From Anticarsia gemmatalis (taxonomy: Eukaryota; Arthropoda; Insecta; Lepidoptera; Erebidae), in the NCBI RefSeq assembly GCF_050436995.1, contig NC_134774.1, forward strand, positions 2,478,501 through 2,542,500: a stretch of 64,000 nt of DNA, given 5' to 3'. Under the pieces are notes generated by a model. The model saw nothing but the letters and a program-made list of their open reading frames with translations, was not told the DNA's origin and searched no databases. This document shows, one piece after another, positions 43,891-57,800 of the stretch. The position numbers were made by a program, and so were the translations under genes. Positions within the stretch are counted from its first letter, which is position 1; every line of letters begins with the position of its first letter.

Positions 43891-45816
43891 TAAAGAATAA
43901 GAAAACTTAATTTTAGTTTATTATAGCAATGATACGCAACCACCTAGGTCTTTTCATTGTCAGCGATACTGCATTTGAATGGGAAGAGAAACTGTTGTTT
44001 GGGAACTACTGGGTCCAAAGAAAAATATTTATGATAATATAAATTCATAGGCATCACTTTCCACAAGCCATACAAACTCTTTAGCTAATGTTTTAAACAA
44101 TATATATTAAACAATATAGATCTGTGGTTATTGTTGATATAATATCATAATTATGCATAAATATGCACTAATTAACTAAAAGTAATAACTTATATCACCT
44201 ACTTTATCTGAAGGCTGAATAACACTTCCCTGTTCATTAAAAAAAAACAAATTAAAAAAAAGTCTAACTAGATTTTAATAAAAAAATGCTAATGTTATTA
44301 GACTACAGGAAGTAATTAATTCACTTTTAGTAACACTGTCGAGACAGGAATCGTAACATTTGTAAGTTACAAAAGAAATTATGACATTTCTATCGCAAGT
44401 ATTACGACTTTTTGCGACTTACCTAACATAACCTTTACGTTATACATTAAATGTATTATAACACATGACTCACCTTTATAATATTACGTTTGAAGGAAAA
44501 CAACACACAGCAATTACCCGTAATTCGAGTTTATGCAAAAAATAAATCTGTTTTTCAGCCGCTAAGGTTAGTGTCAATTTCAAGGCCACATTACTATTGT
44601 TACCACTTTAAAGACATAAAAAGGTGTTTGTAATATAATTTAGCGCGAAATTAACATTAATAAATGCTATTTCTGATATAAATAAATAATTAAAATAAAT
44701 ATTTCGTGTTTATTTCAATGTGCGCGCGCATGACACTGACGTTTCAAGTGTTTTTTCATTACGTAAATATCGTAATGTCGTTCGAAAACGTGTACTCTGA
44801 ACTTATAATGTCATCAGCATTAGGCAGTTTTCTTACGCACATAACAAGAAATTCTGATATTGCCTAAAAATAATAAACATATGCTTTATGGCAATAGTAT
44901 TTGTTACACTAAAAACATTAAGTTTTCTGCTTAATAACAACTCAAGCAGATAATAAAAACATGAATAAATAATTCTGAACGAAGCCCCAAATACACATGC
45001 ATGTCAAAAGTCAAATCAAAAATAAGTCAAAATACTGAGAGAAATTACGATTTTTTGGAAAAAAATACAAACAAACACAATGTTTCTTCTTTCTGATATA
45101 AACCATAAAATAATTACATTACAGACTCGTTAATTAAATAAACAATCGCCTGGTATCATTGTAAGGTAAGCTAAGAACCGCTCTTCAATCATTGAAAACA
45201 TTTCTTTGCCTGGTATCGAAAAAATTAAAAAAAAAACGAGTAACCGGCGCATTTTTATGGTGTTAAATTGTATAGCCGGCGTTTATACTATCTTTTACAA
45301 TATCTGTATCTCAGAAAACATACGTATATGTTGCAGAAACCAAACAATCGTTGATAGCAGGTAGAAGGTGATTATTTTTAGTCTTACTACCTGTCATATA
45401 TAACTGATCGTTTCGGACCCATTCGTACTTAATATCACGCTTCTTATGCCCGAAGATGTAGGCAGAAGTTTGTAAGGATCATACTAATTGGCGTTTTTGT
45501 GGTCACTGTTTACCCTTATGGGAAGAAGGTGTGATTTTATGTATGTTTGTATGTAGAAGTAAGAAGACCCATTTGTATTTATTCCTACACCCACTTCGCC
45601 ATAAACAAAGGAAGAGGCCAAATGCTGGGCAATTAACTAACCTCTGGACTCTTCTCCCAAAAAATCTATAGTCTTAAATTGTAACAAAAACGAATAGTCC
45701 TTTGCCCAACCTGAGAATAGAACCTGGAACCTAACAATTAGCAGTGGGATACTCAACCAATTGCTCCAAAAAGCAATCTAGAGATATTAATGTATTATTC
45801 TTCTACCTAATTTCAG
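43891..45816. promoter_or_regulatory. Divergent intergenic region between COQ2 and the zinc-finger gene
   Basis: AT-rich, with no protein-coding exon recognised. It should hold the non-coding first exons and promoters of both genes, since both first coding exons are preceded by acceptors (43889 side and 45815-45816). A CpG-containing stretch near 44.72-44.82 kb stands out from the AT-rich surroundings. Start sites cannot be placed from sequence alone. Confidence 0.4.
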
Positions 45817-45838
45817 GTCAACATAGTGTGAAAACAAG

Positions 45839-48800
45839 ATGGCTCCTAGAAAGAATATTACTGATGATGAAAGAATATACCAATGTCCATATTGTAGGAA
45901 GGTAAGATTATTTATATCAATCTATGTATTAATATGAGAAACAAAAACTTTGGACCCCTTTTTACGAAAAATATGCAGTTGCAGTAGTTTGAAATTTGGC
46001 ACACTTACAGTTTATGTGAAGGAGGAGTGCTGAACGCAAATATTTTTTAATAATAATGCTTATTAAATTTAACCCATTACTGTCCTCAATAAATGTATTA
46101 AACAAATTTTAGGCATGCAAGGTTTCCTCACGATGTTTTCCTTCACTGTTGGAGCATGTGATTATTATTTCTAATACACACATAACTTCTAAAAGTCATT
46201 GGTGTGTTGCCTCGGGTCGAACCTGCCACCACTTGCGTGGTAGGTGCCAACTTAAACCACTCGGCTATCACTGCTCAATAATAATGCTTATTAAGTACAT
46301 TAAATCAATAAATAAAACTACTAAATTGCTCTTGTATCGCAGGGACTTTGATAAACATATAAACAAGACAAGTAACTATTTGTGGATCTCACAAATAATA
46401 ATTGTTCTGTCTGAATCGGCACGGCAGCAATCAGAATAATAATATTTATTTTCTTTTCAGGCCTTCAAAGACCAATCCAGCTTCTACTTCCACAAAAGCT
46501 TGCACACATCAAACACAGTGTACAGTTGTGACAAATGTCCGTACACTTGCGTGGTGAAGAAATACCTAGCTCGGCACAAGAGCAGGCAGCACGGCGCGGG
46601 GAGGCGCGGTCCGCACTGTACGCAGTGCAACAAGCAGTTTCATACTCCCAGCGCACTTAACAAACATATGAGAGTGCATACAGGTAAGGAATATACTTTA
46701 TGAATATACTGCTGTCTTAAAAAAGACGCCTCTTTCTTCACTTAAACTTCAAGCCACCTCTCCCGCACTTTAGGATAACACGCAATCTTGAAGACTGCCC
46801 CTCTTAAAACACCACCCACCCTTGAAGTATACCCCCTCTAAGCCACTACCACATAGCGCTAGGGCACACACACTGTATACCTGCGTCGTGTTTAGGATCC
46901 CTCCCACCCCATAGGACAACTTCACTACTTCCCTCCATGGGACAACATCCTCCCCCCCCCTGCGACCACCCTCTATATTTTAGGACACCCCCCACACTAC
47001 AATACATTTTGTCTCTTCCAATACCATGTATTTGTGTTCACTAGATCAATCCTTACTTAAATTGTATTAATAACTAGCTGACCCGCGCCGCGCAACTTCG
47101 CTTGCGTCACTGAAGAGAATGGGTCAAAATTTTCCCCGTTTTCGTAACATTTTTCGTTGCTACTCCGCTCCTAATTACCGTAGCGTGATGTTATATAGCC
47201 TATAGCCTTCCTCGATAAATAGGCTATCTAACACTGAAAGAATTTTTCAAATCGGACCAGTAGTTCCTGAGATTAGCACATTCAAACAAACAAACAAACT
47301 CTTCAGCTTTATAATATTAGTATATAGATATTGTAAAATATTTTTTTTGTATTCAATACTATATGGTGGCATAACTACAGTTGAAATGAAGATAAAATCT
47401 AAAATATTTTTATCTTGTTTCAGGTGAAAAACCCTACATATGTCCCGAGTGTGGGAAAGCATTCAGTTCAACATACACTCTCTCCGTTCATAAATTTATA
47501 CATACAGGTAAATACAACATATATTGCAATAATAAAAGTTTACTTTATAACATAGGAGGAGCTCGTGGCTTAGTTAACATTAGCCGCTCAATCTCTGAGG
47601 TTAAGCCACGCTTGCCGACGTTGTTCTGTAGATGGGTGGCCATCTTCAACATATCGAGTTTACTTGGTGTTTCGGAAGGCACGTTAAATTGTGGGTCCCG
47701 GTTGTTATCAATTAAGATAACAGTCGTTAAGTCACGTCAAAGGCCTTCCTTGAACAACTTTGACACTAGGTTGACCACTAACCATACGACAAGAAGGAGA
47801 TATTTTTATTTAAAAATTCAAAAATTCAGTACAAATGTTTATATATCACACCAATATAATTCGTTTTAAATATTGAGTTACAACCATATTCGTGTAACAA
47901 GACTCTGGTCTCACGCACGCACCCTCTTTCTCCACAAAACTGAAACAAAATAACATAATTTTATCCTTAGTGCTACTTGTGAAAACTATTCATCCCCTAT
48001 TTAAGACAGTAGGGGGTTAATATTTGAAAAAATATACTATACTCAGGCCGTAACAAACGTGCTCTCTACGTCATAATCAAAAGAATCATAGTAATGTGAC
48101 AATGTGTAGTGAGCGAGAGACTCCGATATAATGACATGACTTAGTTCGCACGTTTAAAATAGAGTGGGCTTGATCGTAAGGTCAATGCAGTTGACAAATG
48201 TGGTTGACCTCAGGGTCAACTTAAGGTCACCAACCTCGATAGAAAAGTCAGGTCAGTGACCTTAAGGTTAACTTCAGATCACTCACCTGAGGTCAACTTA
48301 AGGTCACTGACGTTGAGGTCAACTTAAGGTCACTGACCTTGAGGTCTACTTAAGGTCACTGACCTTGAAGTCAACTCAAGGTCACTGACCTCGATCTAAA
48401 GGTCACTGAACTTGACCTTTAAAAATGATAAAAGTTATCTTACCCTCTGAGACAGTAGCAGCCAGATACATAAGTAGTGAGGCAATGTTTAGACTCTAGG
48501 GTCAAGGTCACCTCAGAGGTCACAGCTTGATGGTTGTTGTCACATTTTCTTTTTAATATCATTAGAATGCTTTGGGCGTTTGGCTTCCCGTCGGGAAATG
48601 TGGGGCTGTCTATCACTATCTTTAATACTAGCTGGAAAGTTAAGCATGGTTAGGTGTGGATGTGGATGGGTCATCGTTAGAACAGTTATATTTATTTATT
48701 GATTCTGCTTGTGTCTTTGATCGTGTTATAATTTCCAGAAGTTAGAAAATGCTATGTGTTGTTCTTGGTTGTAAACTGTTTTTGTAGCAGATTTCATCAA

Positions 48801-51800
48801 AATTGTGGAGTAATAAAATAAGGAAATTTTGAGTGTAATACAAAATAAAGTTTTGCACGTACCTAAGTGGGTCATCTAGGTTTACCTATATTATAAATGC
48901 GTAAGTTAAGATAGATGTTAGTTATTACATCACGCTAAAACTAGTGAACGGATTTTTAATAAATTTGCTACTAAACTTTCTTGCAACCTTCAGTTGTTTT
49001 TTAGTCCGTGTGTTTGTTGCTAGCTCTTCTCATAAGGCTGTACACTTTCCGAGCTAGTGGTAGATTCAGTAATTGTAACGATTATCATAAGTGTCAATAT
49101 TTGACCTAAATTAATAACCCCCGGTTTCTGAGTACATTTGGCGGTAGTTTATCTATTCAATAGCGTTTTTTTGTATGAGTTTTAAGGCTATTGAATAGAT
49201 AAACTACCGCTAAGTGTACCTCAGGGGGTAAATGATTTAATTTTGATTTTATTATGTAATCTTACCAATGTCATCATAAAATCGAAGGTGTTGTCCTCAT
49301 CACCGTGTTTGTTCAGAAATTTATTATATCTGCTCAGTATCACTCCCTTTCTTTGGTTTCTGTTGCATTTCTCCAATACTTTACGTAGTGACCTGTACAT
49401 AAGAATGATTATAGTATTCAAAATGTAGTGCCCTTAGTTCCTTATTAGTGCTCAGCTACACGATCTATAAACTTATTAGCTACCCGCCTCGGCTTTGTCC
49501 GATTCAAACTGATATTTATAAAAAAAACTTAAACATTGTCACATTGTGACGGCCTCCGTGGTGCAGTGGTTAAGGTGGTCAACTCGCAAATTCCAGTGCA
49601 TTCAGAGGTCGTGGGTTCGATTCCCACACAAAACAAATATTTGTGCGTTCCACAAATAGTTGTTTCGGGTCTGGTTGTACTTTGTGTCCGTTGTTTGTAT
49701 GTTTGAAAAAGTCCTTGCGACACAAGAGCAATTCTTAGTGCGGGAGTTGTCTTTTCTACATCGGCCTAGCCTTTTCGTCCAACTATGTTGCAACTTACAG
49801 TTGCTTACTCTATCGTCTGCGCCATAGAGGCAGTCGAATCCTACTTATATTATAAATGCGAAAGTTTGTGAGGATATATTAATGTATGTTTGTTTGTTTG
49901 TTACTCTCTAACGAAATTATTACTAAAGTAATTTTCATATAATTTTATACGTATATTTTATTACCTAGATTAGCACGGGTAATGTATTCATATAATATGT
50001 CTGTATGTTTGTATGCCTTTCTATAAAACTACGCAACGGATTTTGATGCGCTTTTTTAATAGATAGGGTAATTCAAGATAAAGGTTTGTAAAGTGAAGGT
50101 TTTTTTTGTAAAATAACTGTTTAAACCGGGACGGGCTAGTAATAAAGAAACTCACAAATCATATCCAATAATCCTATAACAAGTCATATTGAGTGTGGAC
50201 GCCAGATATTGCCATTCTCCATTAAAGTCTGCTTCAAAGTGCTCGTTCTCTATCACCTTGCTGAACGCCTCATACGTCTTCATATAAAGATCGATGACAC
50301 CCTCGCTATTGGACACGTTTGAGCGTAGGTTCTGCTTCGTAGCCATTTTGGTGGAGTTTATCAAACCGTTGATAAGGATTTGGTAGTCGACTTCTTTTAA
50401 TCTGTAAAAAAAACCATTAATGTCCCACTGCTGGGCAATGGTCCCGTAAATAATGGGTAAGGCGTTGAGTCCACCACGCTGGCTAATTGCGAGTTGAAGA
50501 CATTTTAAGAACTGTTCTAAAAACGACCATAATTCATCGTATGGTTAGTGATCAACCTAGTGTCAAAGTAGTTCAAGCCGCCCGAAGGCCTTTGACATGG
50601 CTTAATCGTAATAGATAACAACCGGGACCGACTTTTAATTTGCCCTCCGAAGCACGGAGACGCCCAGTTCAAATGTGTCACCCATCTAAGGAGTGACCGC
50701 GCCAAGGGTTGCTTAACCCACAGATCGTTTACTGACCGGTGAGTGCAACTGGCTATGGGCGCCTCACTGGGTAATATATGTACTTCAACTGTCAACGTGC
50801 CCTCTGAAGCACGGAGACGCGATGCGGTCACTGATTTATAGAATGTCCGCGCTAACGTTGCTTATCACACTTGCCCCCGGTTTTTCAGTATATTTAACGG
50901 TAGTTTATCTATTCAGTAGCGTTGAAACTCAATTAAAAAAATTTAATAGTTTTTTTTTTCTTTATTATAAGAGTTTAAACGCTATTGAATAGATAAACTA
51001 CCGCTTATTGTACCTAAATGGTCCTTACCTTTCTATAGCCGTATATATAGTGTTACAAGTGATGGGACATGGTGACCCTAGACCTGTCCATGGCGTCGCG
51101 TGTGTATCTTGACAGAACACCCTGCCCTCTGTAACATATAACATAATTATATAAGTAGTAAATACATCTATCTACTCCTCCGAAACGGCTTGACCGATTC
51201 TCATGAAATTTTGTTAACATATTGAGTAGGTCTGTGAATCGGCCAACATCTATTTTTCATGCCCCTAAGTTACATCTTTTTTTTTTAATTTTTAAGGCAA
51301 AACAACGTTTGCCGGGTCAGCTAGTAACATATATAAGACACATTGCTGACTATCTATTTATCTATCGTATGGTTAGCGGTCAACCTAGTGTCAAAGTTGT
51401 TCAAGCCCGAAGGCCTTTGACGTGGCTTAATGACTGTTATCTTCATTGACAACAACCGGAACTGACTTTTAACACACTCAGTTTAAAATCGAATATGCGG
51501 TCACCCATCTATAGAATGACCGCGCCAACGGTTGCTTAACCCACGGATCGTTATCCGACCGGCGAGCAAAACTGGCTATAAGCGCCTCCCTTATTCTGGA
51601 AGGAGACCCACTGCTGGGCAAGGGCCTCCTCCCAGAATGAGAGAGAGGTAAGGCCTTGAGACCACAACGCTGTCCTAGTTCGGGTTGGGGACTTCGCATA
51701 TTCCTTCAAGAATTGGGGGTTAAAGAATTCTCAAGCATTCAAATCTCAAATACTATTTAATTTTTAATTACCTGTTATAGTAGGACTTATAATAAATATA

Positions 51801-54800
51801 AAAAATAGAAGCATTTTTAATACTAACAATATTTAAAATAACAATATTTCACATGCATTTTCGCACAACCATTTTATTTGTACGAAAAACAAAAAGCTAA
51901 CTGAATTGGCCATTACTTTTTTATGGTTCCGTGCCCAAAGAGTAAAAATGGAGCCCTATTACTGAGACTAGATTGTCTTTGATAGTTAGACAGTTGAAGT
52001 TTTCACAGATAATGTATTTCTGTTGCCGCTATAACAAAAAATAAGAATCAGAATGAAATAAATATTTAAGGGAGCTTCCATACAACAAACATTGTTCGCA
52101 TTTATAAGTTGACGGTTTTCGGGAAATTCTGACGGCCTCCGTGGCGCCTTAGTTGAGTTGGTAGCCACGCCACTACCATCGGAAGGTCGTGGTTCCGATT
52201 CCCACACGGAACAAATATTGTGTCTTAAAAAATATTAAAATGAATAAATATGGATGGTAAGGGACCTTTTATACGCGAGTCTGACTTACAACTGACAAGT
52301 TTTTATAACTCTGTTTTATTGTTTATACCTTTTACTATTCACGTATGTTTTATTTCTTTATAAGAATTATTACTAGGCCAGTTAATAGCTCGCCACTACT
52401 TTCTGCGAGATATGTTATCGCTCAGAATTCTATAGGAATTTCTAATGCCCGGTTCCTGAGGTACATTTAGCGGTAGTTTATCTATTCAAACTGTTTTTTT
52501 ATATGAGTTTAAACGCTATTAAATAGATAAACTACCGCTAAATGTACCTCAGAAACCGGGGGTTAGTAATTGGGTACTTGACTACCAGTCATATCAGCTA
52601 CTCTTAATGAATTAACGTCAAAAACACATCTAATATTCATCATTCTCGCGTCACAGTTTTCGTTGCCATACTCCTCCGAAACGGCTTGACCGATTTTGAT
52701 GAAATTTTGTGAGCATATTGAGTAGGTCTGAGAATCGGCCAACATCTATTTTTCATGCCCCTAAGTGACACTTTTTTATTTAATTTTTAGGGCAAAACAA
52801 CGTTTGCCGGGTCAGCTAGTTTTACTATAGAAATACGTCACAGTTTCGTATTTTCGTTGGTATCAAATGAGTACCTTATAATATGTTCGTAATATAGACG
52901 GTATGTCTGTCAGTCTGTAACTATTACAATTTCAACATTATTTACGAAATAAATTGGTTTTTTAGATGAATCTTTTTATATTGATTATTCTTGTTTCAGG
53001 CGAGAAGCCCTACCACTGTTCGTTCTGCGACTACGCTTGTCGCGACGGTTCAACCCTGAGGAAGCATCAGCATAGACATCTGGGGATCGTAAAAACTTAC
53101 CCGTGTGCTAAATGCAAGAAATCGTGAGTATATTGTGTGACAACTTTGCCTGTGTTTGGTACTTTGCCGTACCTGTAATACAACTTTGCCAGTAGTGATA
53201 ATTTTGCCCTGCTTGGTAATACACATTTGCCAGTTTTAGTAACTTTGCAAATCTGTATAATTATATGGTGACGTTTGTTGCGAAATACTTAAGGTATGCT
53301 GTCAACTGCCGCTACTAATAATTGCAAGGCACATGAATTCTGTTTCCACATGAAACAAATTTTTGTAACACGAGTGTTAATCTTTGCCCTGGAAGTGATT
53401 TTTTTATTAAATATCAAAGGATCCACTTCTTTTTCAAAAAAAAAAAAACTTTAAGACTTTATTTAAGAAATTTGTAATCTCAGCTTAATATTTCTAAACG
53501 AGAAAAGTTGACAAGCGGCAAAGTTACCACGTTACCACCGCCGCAAATGGCAAAGAACACATCTTCAATTATGTTACCTTTTAAACTTCTAGTCTACTCC
53601 CGATTAACCTTAAATGTGCGTGTTAATTTTTTACCTTATATCCTACAGGTTCAAATCTAGTCAAACGCGTAAACTCCACGTAGAAGAAGTTCACTTCGGC
53701 GTGGACACAAGAAGAGTTCCCTGTTCACACTGCAAGAAACTGTTTAAAACTCAAGGACGATTAACCGCACATATCGTAAGTACTCATAAATTAAATATAT
53801 ATTGTAAATATGGACAGAAATAAATGTTTTTATCTTTTATCTTTACCTTTATCTTTAAGTGGTCTAGAGGCTTTGGGATTTTAATCATCAGTCTAGCCTT
53901 TCTTCCAACTATATTGAAGGCGTACCAGTCTCACCAGATGCAGCTGAATATCAGTATTTTATATGCAGCGACTGTCTATCTGACCTCCAAAACACAGTTA
54001 CCTGGGTTATAACTCGATACTAAGTAAGACTGGTTGTCAAACTTTCAAGCTTCTGACTACTGTTAACGACTGTCGAAGATCTTTGAAAATGTTTGTTTGT
54101 TTGTCGTATGGCTAGTGGTCAACCTAGTGTCAAAGTTGTTCAAGCCGCCCGAGAAGCCTTTGACGTGGCTTAACGACTGTTATCTTAGTAGACAACAACC
54201 GGGACCGACTTTTAGCGTGCCCTCCGGAGCACGGAGACGCTCAGTTCAAATACCACTATGCAGTCACCCATCTATGTAATGACCACGCCAACGGTTGCTT
54301 AACCCACAGATCGTTTACCGGCCGGTGAGCGCAACTGGCTATGGTCGCCTTGTCTTTCTATATTTGAAAATGACAGCCGGTAGCGCGATTCTGTACAGTC
54401 GGTACTGTCGAGTATCGAAATTTTGACGTTTAGAATGTGCTGCGAAAGTATTTCCTACGACACCCGTTAGAGGCGCTGATCATCAAATTTCTTAATGACA
54501 GGTCGGTTGTCGGTAGTCGATAGTAGTAGAGAATCGAGCTACGGGACCTACGATTTAACGTGCCTTCCGAAACACGGAGAAACTCGATATGTATAAGGAA
54601 GAAAGGCTAGGCTTATGAAATACTAGCTGACCCGCGCAACTTAGCTTGCGTCATATAAGAGAGAATGGGCCGTAATTTTTCCCGTTTTTGTAACATATTT
54701 TACTGGTACACTGCTTCTATTGGTCGTAACGTGATGATATATAGCCTATGTCCTTTCTCGGGTATCAAAATATCTCCATGCAAATTGGTTCAGTAGTTTA

Positions 54801-57800
54801 GGCGTGATTGAGTAGCAGACAGACAGACAGAGTTACTTTCGCATTTATAATATCAGTATGGATTACCTTTCTGCCCGCAGCTTTGCTCGCGTGTAATGTC
54901 ACCTTCGGGAGGGAATTTCCACAAATACTCTCTTAGAGCAACTCTACACTTCCTAAGAAATCTTCATATCAAATTTCAAGTTTCTAAGCTCAGTAGTTTC
55001 GGCTTTTGTACTTTGTCCATCAGCCAGTCAGTAACGGAAGAGTTTTATATTATATTGATGATTTTGTTTCAGAAAATGGTCCACGACGCCGACAGAAAAG
55101 TGAACTGCGAGATTTGCGATCGTATGATCAATAAACACAATATGATGAATCATTTGAAAACACACATAGACGTCAGACCTTACAAGTGCGGCTTTGTGGG
55201 CTGTGACAAGGCGTTTAAAGATCCCGTGAGTTAAATGTTAAGTTAAATATATTGTCCCACTGTTGGGCAAGGGTCTCCTCCTGTAATAAGGGAAGTGTTA
55301 GGCCTTGAGTCGACGACGTTGACTAAGTGGGGCTTGGAGACTTTGCATACCTTCAAGAACTGCTCCAAAGAACTCTCTGGCAAGGTTGTATCACGATGTT
55401 TTCCTTCACCGTTGGAACAAGTGATTATTATTTCTAATGCACACATCACTTGGAACAATCATGAGGTTTAAATACTTATTTACTCATTTGGCTAAGAATG
55501 GCCAGGAGTTTGTTGGCAGCTCTTCTCATTGGCACTTCCGAACTGGCGGTAAATTCACTCTCTGTATCATTGACTATCATAAGTGTCAGTACTAAACCTA
55601 TACGAGTCGGGCCAAAAAGGGGTTTTCTGAGTTTTCTGTTATAACATTTCGGACATCCGTGTCTGGGAAAGAACATGTCGCCGTCGGTCCTGCGCCTGAC
55701 CTCTCACTGGTCGTGTCGGTTATCCGTCTTACCGGACTATGAGAGTGAAAGAATAGAGAGTGTACCTGTGTGTTGTGCACACACTTGGACACTATATACA
55801 AAGTCCTGCATAGTTGACTGATTCCAATAAAACTGGCCACTGTAGCCGTGAAATAGGCCAGGACTATTTGAATAAATTGTTCTGATTTATTGTAAACTAG
55901 CTGACCCGCGCAACTTCGCTTGCATCATATAAGAGAGAATATGTCAAAATTTTCCCCGTTTTTGTAACATTTTTTACTGGTAATCTGCTCCTATTGGTCG
56001 TAGCGTGATGATATATAGCCTAAAGCCTTCCTCGATAAAAGAGCTATCTAACACTGAAAAATTTTCAAATCGGACCAGTAGTTCCTGAGATTAGCGCGTT
56101 CAAACAAACTCTTCAGCTTTATAATATTAGTATAGATTAGTATAGAATTCGTACAACTTCGCTTGAGTTGCATCACATAAGAGAGAATGGATCATAATTC
56201 TCCCGGTTTTTGAAACATTTTCGTTGCTACTTCGCTCTTAACGGCCATTAACGAATAAATTATTGTAAATATATTTAATTCCAGTCTTCTTTGAGGAAAC
56301 ACACAATAATCCACTACCCGGAGCACCAGTATCAGTGCGATCTGTGCGACAGTCGGTTCGCGAGGAAACACAGACTCAACATACATCGCAAACTACATAA
56401 TACTAGGGGCTGTTCCTGTGACTATTGTGGACTTACGTGAGTATTTATATTAAATTTATAGATTTTTTTATTTTGGCAAAGTTGTTGTTTGATGGATGGC
56501 AAAGTTGCCATCTCATTTGTGGCAAAGTTACAATGCCATTGGTGATAAAGTTGCTATGTCATTAGTGGCAAAGTAGTCATACTGTAGCTGGCAAAGTTGC
56601 TATTGTAAATGGAAAAGTTTATTGTGGTAAAATTGCTATATCATTGTTGGCAAAGTTGCTATTGTAAATGGGAACGGAGTGGTCATTGTAAAGGGCGCAA
56701 TGTTACAATATAAGTAAGACGTAAGAAGGGATTAGATATAAGGGGTATTAGTATATAGTTGGTGTGTCAGTCCGATCTGTGCGACAGTCGGTTCGCGAGG
56801 AAACACAGACTCAACATACATCGTCAACTACACAACACTAGGGGCTGTTCGTGTGATTATTGTGGACTTACGTGAGTTACATAAGTTTTTTAAATATAAA
56901 TAAATATCATTGGACAACTCACACACGGTCATTTGATTACAAACTAAGCAGAGCTTGTACTGTAACCAAATAACTGATAAACATACTTATATACTTGTAA
57001 ATACGTACTTACATATATAGATACATTAACATCCAGGCTCAAAACAGGTACTCGTGCTCTTCACCCTAGTAGTTTGTCCCGGGTGGGGTTTGAACCTACC
57101 ACACGCGGTGCTACGGGTGTTGACGACATTAACCACCGCGCCAAATCTTGACAAAGTCGTCATTTCGATTGGCAAGGTTGCATTATTATGGGTGGCAAAG
57201 TTGCTATCACATCTTTATATATATAATTCTTCTGTAAGTGTGTATGTCACTGAACTTCTCTTAAACGACTGGACTGATTTTGATGATTTTTTTTGTGTGT
57301 GTTCAAGGGGATCTGAGAATGGTTTAGATTATTAAAAAAAGTTTAAAATATTACAGTTAAAGACGTGTAGACAGGACAACGTCTGCCAGGTCCGCTAGTA
57401 TTATATAAGTACTTACCACAATGTGACTTTTACAAAAAGTATGGTTTTTTACGGATTCAAGGATTTAAAGCTTATATTATTTTAGCAACGTAAATTCACT
57501 AAACATCACTTCACTCGATGAAATAAAGACAAAATACTTTTATATTTTCCCTCTTTCTCCACAGGTTTATTTTCAAAAAAACGCTACTAATTCACATAGT
57601 AAAAAAGCACAAGAATCCGCGACAATACATATGTGATTATTGCGGTATAACAACACATTCGCGACGAGATATCACTCAACATATTCAATACGGACACGGG
57701 AATAGACAGGTATGTTAATATAGTATACTATCTATCGTATGGTTAGTGGTCAACCTAGTGTCAAAGTTGTTTAAGCCGACAGAGGCGCCCGTAGCCAGTT

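Larger units (their letters stand above)
53890..54595 (+). mobile_element. SINE-like family 5 with two nested insertions
   Basis: Interrupted first by the 5S-derived SINE and then by a MITE-like element; the end resumes at 54545 (ACGATTTAACGTGCCTTCCG). Confidence 0.65.

Noticed and set aside
52563..52665. Additional exon of gene E (NENCDARMMNIRCVFD)
   Set aside because: The frame is suggestive and could splice in phase, but no credible acceptor is visible next to the Helitron, so it was left out of the model.
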